64,000 nt of DNA from Mactromeris polynyma (Eukaryota; Mollusca; Bivalvia; Venerida; Mactridae), in the NCBI GenBank assembly GCA_032209605.1, contig JASFXZ010000016.1, positions 3,348,001 to 3,412,000 on the forward strand, read 5' to 3'. The position numbers and the translations under genes were made by a program. Shown in pieces: positions 12,300-22,363 of the stretch. Each line of letters opens with the position of its first letter. Position 1 is the stretch's first letter. The notes under the pieces are model-generated. The model saw only the letters and a program-made list of their open reading frames with translations. It was not told the origin of the DNA and did no database searches.

Positions 12300-13950
12300 T
12301 CCATTGGTCCTTGTTTTAGCAAAATATTTCTGTAAATTCTTGTGACTTATAGCTAGAAAATTATTGTTATTTTTTGTATATTCTTCTGATTTGATGTCAT
12401 TGTGTCGGCAAGGTTTTTGAACTCGAAAGTCTAAACCTGGTGTGAGTTCATTGGCTGTTCTGTAGCACAGCAAAAGCTGATGTTGTTTCCTGTTTACATG
12501 ACTTTTCCATTATCATGGATTATTATTGAGAACAGTACATAATGGGGTTATAGTTCTAGTTGTAGTATCTGAGTTAAGCTTTATACAGAATTTATCCTAT
12601 GTAAGATACTGTAACTAGAAATATTTTATCCGGATGCCGTGTATGGGAAGCTTTTAAAACTAATACCAGACTGTGCATTTTTATGGTCTTAATTAACCAT
12701 ACAATATGATTTATAATATTAGCCACATGCCATTTCAGTGTCTGTGTGTGATGTTTTTAGAATTCATGCCTACCAACTGATTTATAACCCAGAAAACTTT
12801 ATATTGTATCAATGGAGATTGCTGTTAATCTTTGTCATGCATATGTCAAACACGTAACTGGATGTTAATATTTAATGGCAAGGGATTTCCTGGTTTGAGC
12901 TCATTTCCTCTTTTCCTGGAGAATTATTTTTGGATTTATATGGTAGCTATCAAATTTAATGAGGTATATACTGAAAATGGTCAATATAAGGTTGGATGGT
13001 TCCTACTGTATCTTACAGATTTCTTTTAGTATTGTCCTAGACATAAGTTTTTGCAAATTAACACATTTCAAAATGACTCTTAAATATTTATGACCATGCC
13101 TTGAATGTGGCAAATTGGATTGTGGAACTGAAGTGTTGGCGATGTGAACTTTTTGTACTGCGTTACACTATATAGAATACACCTCATTGTTACTTTGGGT
13201 AGTCAATAATTCCATGGTATAGACTAAGATGTGCATTAAGTTTTCTTGGTTTCTTCTCAGCAATTCAAGATATTTAGGCCATTTGTTTTCAATCTTACAT
13301 TTTATTAATTAGCCTACCCTAATTTTGGCTGTTTTAAAAAAAATGAAAAGAAAAACCAAAATGAAAAGAAAAATCAAGGGGCGTTACCGTTTATCAGTAT
13401 CGTTTCGGCTTTTATACTTGCTATGATACCAGCTTTTATACTTCCATGTGAGTGCCTTTGGGAGTCAGAGGATTTGCTTTGCTGAAATGGCAAAATGCCA
13501 ATTAAGTGGTGGTTTGGTTTGATATTTTCCATGGAAAAACAGCAAGCAACCCGCAAGAGGATAAACAAATTAATCAAAGCAGTGTCTCGGCAAATGGGCT
13601 GTCATTAGTGCAAATGTACCAGAAGAACTTGCAGAATTATCCATTGTCATCTTCTTGTATTTTTTTTCTCATCATACCCTTCACTTTTCAAAAAAAATTG
13701 GTGAAACTGAAAAAAAAGAAGGCCTTTTGAAGTATGACCTAGGTATCGAAATCGAACAGTAGTTGTAAAAACAACCGAGGGAAAACCCCATATTTTGTCA
13801 TTGATTATCTTCACCCCAGATTACTTTGTGATTTTTTTGTCAAATAAAAACATTGTCCTGCTGGCTTAACTAAATTAGTACATTGTTGGTGGATTTTGGT
13901 GCCATGTAATAACAAGGTGAGAGTTAGTTCCTTAAAGATATAAAAGTAAA
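12300..13950. other. non-coding stretch between arrays and SINEs
   Basis: I see no gene. There is a purine-rich simple stretch near 13336-13375 (AATGAAAAGAAAAA repeated twice). ORFs here have no motifs. Confidence 0.4.
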
Positions 13951-13954
13951 GTAA

Positions 13955-14118
13955 AGTGTTTATTTATTATAGTGTCACCCCTATTTAAAGGGCCAGCCAA
14001 TTTTGACTTATGAGAGACCTACTTTCTGAGCACATTTACTTCCCGATTCCTATCCTTTTAATGCCAGGCACCAGGCAGGTAGGCGCACGGTTACCATTAT
14101 TTAACTAGCTAGCGGCTC
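13955..14118 (-). repeat. SINE family B, partial copy (minus)
   Basis: The reverse complement matches the body of the better copy at 54836-55110: GGTGCCTGGCATTAAA, then AGGATAGGAATCGGGAAGTA, then GTGTCACTATAATAAATAAA at the 3' end. The tRNA-like head is missing. It faces a plus-strand copy that begins about 40 bp away. Confidence 0.75.
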
Positions 14119-14157
14119 TATATTAATGTTCATAATAACTGTAAATGTTTTAACAGG

Positions 14158-14385
14158 CCATGGGAGCAGGAGGTTAGAGTCCAGGTAGGGGTCAGTTTTG
14201 ATATGGCCGGTTGGTGAGCTGCTAGGTAGTTAAACAATGGTTACCGTGTGCCTACCTGTCTGGTGCCTGGCATTAAAGGATAGGAATCAGGAAGTAAATG
14301 TACTCAGAAAGTATGGTGTCTCATAAGTCAGAAATGACTGGCCCTTTAAATAGGGATGACACTTAAAATAAAAAAAACTCACTTT
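14158..14385 (+). repeat. SINE family B, partial copy (plus)
   Basis: Contains the family landmarks GATATGGCCGGTTGGTGAGC, GTGCCTGGCATTAAAGGATA and GCCCTTTAAATAGGGATGAC in order. Together with the minus copy at 13955-14118 it forms an inverted pair able to fold on itself. The tRNA-like head is lost or unrecognisable. Confidence 0.78.
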
Positions 14386-14492
14386 ACTTTTTGCATAAAT
14401 AAAAACAGTACAAGCACCATTTTGGACCCATTCCTGTCCACTACAGGAAGAATATATGTGAAAATGGTGAAACATTGAGGCACCGGTCTTAA

Positions 14493-14895
14493 AGTTGGGA
14501 GTCCATCAGGACAAAAGTCGCTTATTTCTCATGGTCCATGGCATTTTTTAGTAGAAATGTTTCAATACCATATTCATGTTGCCCAATACTAGTTGTCTAT
14601 TGTTCTGAACCATGCCACGCCCAAAAACTCTGTCAAGGTCAGAATAGAGGTCAAAGGTCAATTAAGTGCATTTTTCATACATGTACTTGAAATTGCACTA
14701 TATCTTGGACAGTTTTACAGATAGCATAATCAATATGGTATCAAAATGAAGCTAAGAGATTGGTCTTTTATTTTCACTTACTTTATGCAAATTTAGTATT
14801 TTGCAAACTCATGTATATTAATGAGAATGTCGGAAAAGGGTAAACTTTCGTTAAGAATGCATGTGTATGGACGGCAGATTTATTCTATATCTTTG
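14493..14895 (+). repeat. left terminal inverted repeat of the Academ-like element
   Basis: Pairs with 17830-18216 in reverse complement. Similarity is strong at the tip (AGTTGGGAGTCCATCAGGA) and in blocks inward to GTGTATGGACG near 14868. Point changes and indels show the insertion is not recent. Confidence 0.8.
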
Positions 14896-15000
14896 TAATT
14901 TCTGCTTTTGAAGAACCAAGTGGTGCCAATTTCAAGGTAAGACATAAAAGTATTGATATATAATTAAATGAAGATATTCGGAATGTTAATTTGATCGGCC

Positions 15001-17317
15001 AGATGGAAGAATTCGACAAGCTGTTTCTTGGCAATAACAATTATGTGTTTTGGAAGACATATATGGATATGGCGATATACTGCTTATGTTTATTCGTGTA
15101 GAAAGGGAAGGGAACTGGAAACTTCACCTTGAAGCATTTGCTGCCTTGGATGACTGCATATGATCACTTAAACTATGCACAATGGGGACCAGTGTATTTA
15201 GCAGAAATGAAAGATCTGGAGAACAGAGCTCCAGAAGTGTATAACAAGTTCATGGATAGAAATTTCGTTGTCAAAAGAAGTTATAATCACTTCAGCCAAA
15301 TCCGTACGGACCAAGCCACAGAGTGGATTAATATAGTGTAAAATGAACAACGGAATCATAGGAATAACTAGAACAGACACCGCAAGAGACAAATTTTGCA
15401 TAACATGGGCCTTCCGTTCTAATATATCTCAGAAGATGAGAGCTCTTTATGCTGACAGCAGTGATGAGGAAGATGAGTTCACATTTACAAGGGTTGACTT
15501 CAAACGTTCACGTGTGAAACTTGATGAAAGCCATGTTCAGTCACTGCTGAAAAAGCTTGAGACACAGGATGTGTTTTGTTGTAATGGACTTAATTTACTC
15601 ACTGATGAAGACCATGATACAGATACTGCAGCAAATAGAATTCGGTTACCTATAAATGAGTGTTCAAAAATAGTATCTATTGCAACCAAAGATGTAGCAA
15701 CAATGGAAGTAAGCCATGATCTTGTTGAAGCAAAAACTCAAGGTAAAGCATGCGTTCTGCAATATGTTGAAGAGCGACTAGTTTCAAAGAGAACACCTTT
15801 ATTTGGTCCGATGAAAAAGCTGACATTAAAAACATTTGCTACAATGTACCAAGTTCATCAAGTAAAAACGCAGAAAACCTTACAGGTAATAAAAGCTGAC
15901 AGAAAATTGATCCAACGATTATTCAACGCTGCCAATGCTGGGAGAGCTGTAGAAATAGCATCTGTATTGCAACATGAATTGTCTCAAGCTCCACATTCTC
16001 TTGCAAAAGTTGGCGGAGTGATGAATCAAATCTACTTGCGGTACTTACAACTGAGAATTCAGTTCCTGTCATGGAGGAGCTTCAAGCAGCTACTTTGTCA
16101 ACAGCTGTAGTGATTGATGGTCATGCATTGATACAGGCATTAGGTAAACCAGATGGCTGCGTTACATTTGGAGACTATGCTAACGTGTTTGTTCAGAGTG
16201 TACTAAAATATTACAACATGTATACAAGCAGAATTGATTTAGTCTAGGACAGATATATAGGAATATCATCAATAAAGGCAAGCACAAGAAGCAAACAAGC
16301 CGGCAAACAACGTCCAACTCGTAGAATGATAACTGGCTCTAATGTTCCCCTGCCACAATCATGGGATAACTTCTTGACAGTAAGTGAAAACAAAGCTGAT
16401 ATTGCTAGGTTCCTATCTGAGCGTTTGCAAACATATGCAGAGACGTTACCCAGAGAGAATGAGCTGGTAATAGGAGGAGGCTACCAGGATGTACTGAGAA
16501 CAACGTCCAATAGACGCACCAACTGTCATCAAATCATGAAGAGGCTGATACGAGAATCATTCTCCATGCGTTGGATGCTGCAATACAAGGTTACGAGAGA
16601 ATTATTATCAAATGTCAAGATACTGATGTACTGCTCTTACTGATCTTCCATCTTGGACATTTAAACATTCAAGTCTGGATGATGGCTGGGTTATCCAAGA
16701 AAATAAAACTGTACCCTGCACATATTATTTCTCAGAAGATGTCCTAAGAAGTCCACCGTAATATTTTGGGATACCATACATTGACCGGATGCGACACAAC
16801 TTCCTCCTTTGCCGGTATTGGCAAGAAGACCTGTTGGAAGAAGTATGTCACATGCCCTGACCTTCTGTCTGATATTGGAAGAGACGAACATTCAGATAAG
16901 GCAGAGAGGTTTGTATGCTTGTTGTATGGCGTCAATGAAGAATCTGTTGATGATGCAAGATATTCTGTTTGTGAAGGCAAGAAAATGCTTGAAATGCTAC
17001 CGCCAACGAGTGATGCACTTGAACTACACAATGCATGAGCCAATTATTAAGCAGGTGTATGGATCAGAGCTGATATATCAATTATGGATACAGAAATCAA
17101 GCCTGCAGATACAAACGCTTGGCAAGATGGTGCTGAAGGATTAGAAGTTGTCTGGAAGCGTCTACCAACTGTACCGGATGCTTGCATTGAACTAACAAGT
17201 TGTGGATGTAAAACCAAGTGCAAATCTATCCGCTGCAAATGTTTCAAGTCATCATTGAAATTCACACCAGCATGTGGCTGTGATGGGGTCAATTGCGCTA
17301 ACCCAATTGATGATTGA
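15001..17317 (+). pseudogene. decayed transposon gene: XPG/PIN-like nuclease and Cys-rich CXC-like parts
   Basis: Fragments in several plus-strand frames read as one protein: FDKLFLGNN..FWKTYMDM (from 15001); HLLPWMTAYDHLNYA (15129-15341); MNNGIIGITR and onward (15343-16110, 255 codons); VVIDGHALIQALGKP (about 16108); VPLPQSWDNFLTVSENKAD (16326 on); HEEADTRIILHALDA (16535); DTDVLLLLIFHL (16619); HTLTGCDTTSSFAGIG (about 16775); and a C-terminal CGCKTKCKSIRCKCF...CGCDGVNC (17200-17317). HEEADTR plus DTDVLLLL resembles the acidic core of XPG/PIN-type nucleases; the end resembles tesmin/TSO1 CXC Cys clusters. From memory, intact relatives are long multicopy 'uncharacterized' proteins of aquatic invertebrates. 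Frameshifts (about 15110, 15341, 16040, 16520, 17040) and in-frame stops break it. The N-terminal half, where a transposase core would lie, is missing. Confidence 0.8.
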
Positions 17318-17829
17318 GATTGACACTAATGTTACATAGAGACATTTCTGAAGAGAATTGGAATACATTTAAGTGAAACTGTCCAAGTAAATCACAAACT
17401 TAGCTGCAACATTGTAGACTAGTTTTGTTTTAAAACGAACTGCTTAATGTTTCTATGGATATTGTGTAGCATTTTCTTACATAAATACATAGTTTGATAA
17501 TGACAAAAACATAATTGTCTTTTACACTTAAAATGACCATTGACCTAGTTGAATTTAATTGATACAAATCAAAATCCAATGACCAAGATAAACCATTTCC
17601 AGATCTAAAAGTATTCATATCATTTATTTATATTCCATTTGAGTCAAAAGTTTTGACGGGATTGAGATTTTTCGTGTTCATGTGTCAATTTACCCCCACC
17701 CACTTTTAGCATTATATGTTTGCCCGTAAATTAATAATTATGACTGTTAATAATGTTATTTATTAATAGCCTAATGTCTCACCTTTAATCTAGTACCATG
17801 TAGGTCTTAAAATAGCATCAATGACGATA

Positions 17830-18216
17830 TTATGACAAATGTATCGTCCATACACAACGATTTCTAACGAATTTTTGCCATATTTGGGGTGTTCTCATTA
17901 ATATTCATGAATATGGAAATGAGCTAATTAGCAAAAAGTTATTTTTAGTAAAGGCCCAATATGTTAGCTTCATTTTGATACCATTTTTGTAGTTTTTTAC
18001 TCGAAAATGGCGAAGATATAATGATAATTCAAGTGAGATATATGAAAAATGTACTTACTTGACCTTTGACCCAATTCTGAGAAAAGAGGCAAAATCACGG
18101 ATGGCATGGGGCAGTTTCAAATTACACACATATCAAAGATAACATATAACATGCATGCCCAATTCTACTCTCTGATGCCATGGCCCGTCACATTTTCTCC
18201 TGATGGACTCCCAACT
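17830..18216 (-). repeat. right terminal inverted repeat of the Academ-like element
   Basis: Reverse complement of the left end, running from CGTCCATACAC near 17847 out to TCCTGATGGACTCCCAACT at 18198-18216. Confidence 0.8.
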
Positions 18217-19640
18217 ATTAGTCTGTGGGAATAACCAGACACTTTATAATTGAAATGTCTTCTTTCATTTGGTAACATGGAATATAGATGTCCAATTTCA
18301 TTTGTCGACGTATAACGAAGGTAATGACCTGACCTTGGATTCTCAATTATAGCATTTTTTGAAAAAGTTCTGAACTATGATATAACTTCAAAGCAGCGTA
18401 ATATTGTTTATATTTGCGCCTCTCGACCTCTGCAGTTTTATTTATGTAATGAAACAAAAGGACAACCAACACAGTGTGAGTTGGAAAGGCATGGGATCAT
18501 GCCAGACAATTTATTTAAAAAACAAAAGGAACTAAAGCAAAATGATAAACAATGACTAGTACATGTAATGACCAAAATATATGTACTTTTGGTAACACAT
18601 GACATAAAGTTGGACTACAAAAGTCCACATAACAAACAAAACTGAAATAAAATACAGAGATCATGAAGTTTGTACATGTACATTGTGGGTGGAGGGGAGG
18701 AAAGTGGTGAAAAAATGCAAATATAAACTTCTCTGAAACAATCACAAGGTCATCGTTGTTGATCGATAAGTAGTCCTGAACGGTTACAATGAGCCCTCCT
18801 GGTCCATAAACTAAAATAAGTATATGATAACAAGCACTTTAAAATCAATACTGAAAATAGCTGTAAATATAAACAACTTTATATTGTTACACTATATAAA
18901 GTATATTTTTACATTATCTAATGTATGTAAAAAACTTATTTTACTTATTTGTGGCATGCGATTTGCAGATGAAAATAGTATTTATTTCACTAACTTCGAC
19001 ATTATTTGGACAATATTTGGAATATTGAGGCATTTAACTCCTGACTTTCTTCTAAGAAACCTCTCTGTCACTGAATATCTCTAGGCTCTAAATGTGACAC
19101 TTTCTGACATGAAAAAATGCATGTCAATATCAAACTAGCAGAATGTCTTTTTTGTAAAATGAAAGTTAATTTAAACTAACATGTAACCATCTGGAAAAAA
19201 GAGAAAAAAAGGTAATGCCAAAGTATAAAATACGAGTTCCGTCTGCTTTAATTGTCACCAATTTGCTGATGAGAATTTTCTTCATCATTTCTATCTCAAT
19301 TAAGCTCAGTATGTTTCCGCTAAGTTCCGGCATGAAACTTTTAAATGCAGGGTTAGAAGTTCAGATATTAACTGTGCTCCTGTGAGTGACATTTCAGAAC
19401 CTTCAGCTTGGCACCAAATTTTGGAAGGATTTTAATGGAGTGAAATGTAAAAAAATGTTCAATTTGAAACTTGAAACATTGTTGTGTCTGTGTAACAGTA
19501 TATATAACAGTGAATTTAAAGATGTAATGATGTAATGTATTTTGGTATTATTTTCCCCCATGTTTAATAATGAAGAGAGAATTATTGTGTGACAAACATT
19601 AACTTGCAGTTATTGCTCTAAATTGATCTGGTTTTATTTC
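18217..19640. other. non-coding stretch
   Basis: AT-rich sequence with no recognisable coding region. ORFs of 76 and 86 codons (18515-18745 minus, 18824-19084 plus) are low-complexity and motif-free. Confidence 0.4.
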
Positions 19641-19644
19641 TGCT

Positions 19645-20226
19645 TTGTCACCGAGACGAGATTCAGAACAGCACTAACCATATTCTGCACGTCATCACAC
19701 ATTACTTAGCAATAGAACAAGGACGTCATATTGATCTCCCGAGAAACGAAAGAATCTGTCAAAACTGTAATAGTGGTCAACTAGAAACGGAATACCATTT
19801 TTTACTTATCTGTTCCAAATACGCTAACTTAAGATCAAACTATATTAAACGTTATTATTATACGTGACCAACGAAACAGAAATTCACTAATTTGATGAGA
19901 GCTACATCTCGAAATATTCTTATTAATTTATCCAATTACATTTATTATGCTAGTGTTGTTAGAAACCGATTATGTATTAAATATATCATATACACGCTTA
20001 ATGTCAGAAACTTGAACACATACTGTTAACCAATATATTGATCACCATAACTGTTTGTTTATATACATGTAATGACATTTAAACATTTGAATATGCACTA
20101 TATAACATCATGTGCTCCTGCAAAACCATGTCTTTTGTTATTTTGTTATTATGTACATTATGTTGCTATGAAACATGTTATGTTTTAATGCAATAAACTA
20201 TTTGTATTGTATTGTATTGTATTGTT
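19645..20226 (+). mobile_element. 3' end of a LINE-type retrotransposon
   Basis: About 19700-19990 translates, with one internal stop and decay, to IDLPRNERICQNCNSG, then LETEYHFLLICSKYANLR. This is the C-x2-C...H...C Cys/His cluster usually found downstream of the reverse transcriptase in CR1/Jockey-like LINEs. The copy ends in GCAATAAACTATTTGTATTG with a short TATTG tandem tail (20200-20224), a typical LINE 3' end. No reverse transcriptase domain is present, so it is 5'-truncated and dead. Confidence 0.7.
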
Positions 20227-21260
20227 AAATGTCAACCTGTCTTGTATTCATTGTAGCTAGCACTAGTGAGAAGTTTAATTTCAAACATTCTACCAATTCC
20301 TGTTAGCGAGGACTTTTTTGTGGTGAGCTCTCTCAACCAATCATGAGCAGTCTTAGAACTTAGCTACTTTGACAAGCAAAAAGGCGGAAAAGTAGCATGT
20401 TTTTGATTGGCTGATCGTTCAATAAGTGGCTCTTGATAATGTTCCTGATAATGAACACATGGCTGAACTATTTGTTAGTGAATGGTTCTTATGCATGATG
20501 TATATTTTAAGGGTACATAGTTAAACATCTAAGTACATCTCAGTTATTGCTTACTTTCAGAGACATTATTCTATGTCTAGATTAAAAATGAAAAAATCAT
20601 CATTTAAGCTTCTTAATTAAGACATTAGTGGAATGAAAGTGTTGACATTTTCTGTACTGGTAGAGCATTTAAAGTCTCAGATATAAGAAGATGTGCAGTT
20701 CATGTACCATTTAAGCTTCAGGAACTTGAATTTCTGTTGTTTTCAGTTGCTTTTATTTACTGATAATCAGTTTAACCAAATTCTGTCTCGTGAATAACTT
20801 GAAATAAGGTTTGAATACAAAATAATATTTGTTGTTTGATTATTTTCTTATCAGGCAGAGAGAACTCTGATTTTTCACTTAATTTTTTATTTTGTGGAAG
20901 ATTGGTTATTATAGGAAACCTATTATTGAAATTTCATTGCAGTTAGTTTTGCAGTGATGCATAATACATAAATCAGATTTCTTCTTATGTTAGAATATAC
21001 AATTTATTCTTATTCTTTCCTAATACATACCATGTCTTCTTGAATGCTACAGGCAATAGGTGTTAATCGTTCCTTTGATTATAAGATGTATAGTAAACGG
21101 CTACCAAAAACAATTTCAATCATATGAAGTGTATATTTCATGATGATCTTACTCTGTAATTGAATTTTACATAGAACTCAACAAACTATGGAAATTTCAC
21201 ATTTTGGTTTTGTTCGCATGAAAGGAATAATAATTCTGAATTACTGATATTTTATTTTTT
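20227..21260. other. non-coding stretch
   Basis: AT-rich, no recognisable gene or repeat structure. Confidence 0.4.
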
Positions 21261-21261
21261 G

Positions 21262-22315
21262 TTCACAGCTCATACTGTAAGCCATTACTGAGATCTTGTT
21301 TTGTTGTAAGTTGTGTTTTCTCCATTAAAACTTCATTGAAAATTGTCATACAAGGAAATGGTTTCCACACGATACATGTGAATTTAACCTTTTCAGATTG
21401 CAAATCAGGAGATTGCACCCCAAAAAGCGGGAGATTGAGATTCAAAGTGGGAGATTTTTTTTCTGTGACTGAAATTTTGTCAATGCCTATAACCATATCA
21501 TATTAAAGCTGTTAATAGGAATGTTTTAAGAATTTACTTGTAATCTGGGGGTCATCCCTGTAAAAAAGTCACCAATTAGCGATTTTATTGCCAATTGTCC
21601 TATCTGAATACAATAGACACGTGTGAAACTTGAATAAACAACATGACAAGCAAGGATCGTGTCGTATTTTGATCAGTGTCACCAAGCGCTTGATTCCGTG
21701 ATTGAAAGCGTCTATCTAACCCCAAAAACGTGATATATATGATTTTCAGACCGGTATCCGTTTGTTGGCACTTCCAATTATCACTTTGACAAATTATTTC
21801 AGCAAACTAGTCGGGGAATGAACTAAAAATAACCCATATCAAAAATTTACAATGTTTACTTTGAAAATCGGGAGATCGCGGGTCCATGCGGGGAGAGCGT
21901 GAGTGGCCTGTCAAATCCAGGAATCTCCCGCGGAAATCAGGAGAGTACACATGTATGCAATATAAAGAGTACTTAAATACAAATATGGGTTAACGTTTTG
22001 ATAGCGTGCCTTTCTCAAGATGTATCGTTTATTGGTAACAGGATTTTATTCCTTGTCAAAGAAGACTTACCGTATTTTACCTATTTAACATCTCCACAAA
22101 ATTATGGAAACATATTGTAAATGAAGTCTTAATAAATAGCTTAATCGTTTAAGTGTATTTTAATCGTTATTCACAGTCTGTATAAGCGTATACTAAAAGC
22201 TTTTACTAAGATCTTGTTTTGTTATAAAATGTGTTTTTCTCCATTAGAACTTCATTTAAAATAGTGATACATGGAAATGTTTTTCCACACCATAAAATAG
22301 AATATTTTACCTCAA
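21262..22315. repeat. direct duplication of ~115 bp around an ~800-bp spacer
   Basis: TTCACAG...ACTAAGATCTTGTTTTGTT...TCCATTA.AACTTCATT...ATGGAAATG.TTTCCACAC occurs at about 21262-21385 and again at about 22169-22300, some 910 bp apart. The spacer has scattered GGGAGAT motifs (21404-21460, 21868-21945), suggesting insertion of a repeat with duplication of its surroundings, or a segmental duplication. Confidence 0.55.
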
Positions 22316-22363
22316 ACTTTTTGATGACAATTAATCACCTTTGTTGATAATTTTATTGCGACT

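Larger units (their letters stand above)
14493..18216. mobile_element. 3.7-kb DNA transposon with ~400-bp terminal inverted repeats (Academ-like)
   Basis: The left end (14493-14895) and the reverse complement of the right end (about 17830-18216) match over roughly 390-400 bp. Shared landmarks in order are AGTTGGGAGTCCATCAGGA, CCATGGCA, TTGCCCAAT-like or TTGGGCAT, GTCAAAGGTCAA, GGTATCAAAATGAAGCTAA, ATTAATGAGAA and TGTGTATGGACG. Flanks read TTA before AAGTTGGG and TTA after CCCAACTA, a candidate 3-bp target duplication with one terminal TIR mismatch. The interior holds one decayed plus-strand gene. From memory, 3-4-bp duplications and an XPG-like nuclease segment are features of the Academ superfamily; that assignment is inference. 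Confidence 0.8.

Noticed and set aside
5400..12300. Open reading frames through the minisatellite (5270-5784 and 10048-10483)
   Set aside because: They arise from repeat units of 57 or 27 bp; adjacent 58- and 28-bp units break the frame, there is no start or splice context, and the composition is that of the repeat.
13955..14385. A single transposon with TIRs
   Set aside because: The inverted halves are both truncated copies of a SINE that occurs alone elsewhere, so this is two insertions and not one element.
21262..22315. LTR retrotransposon with ~115-bp LTRs
   Set aside because: The repeats lack TG...CA ends, there is no primer-binding site or coding region, and 800 bp is too short for an autonomous element; left as a duplication.
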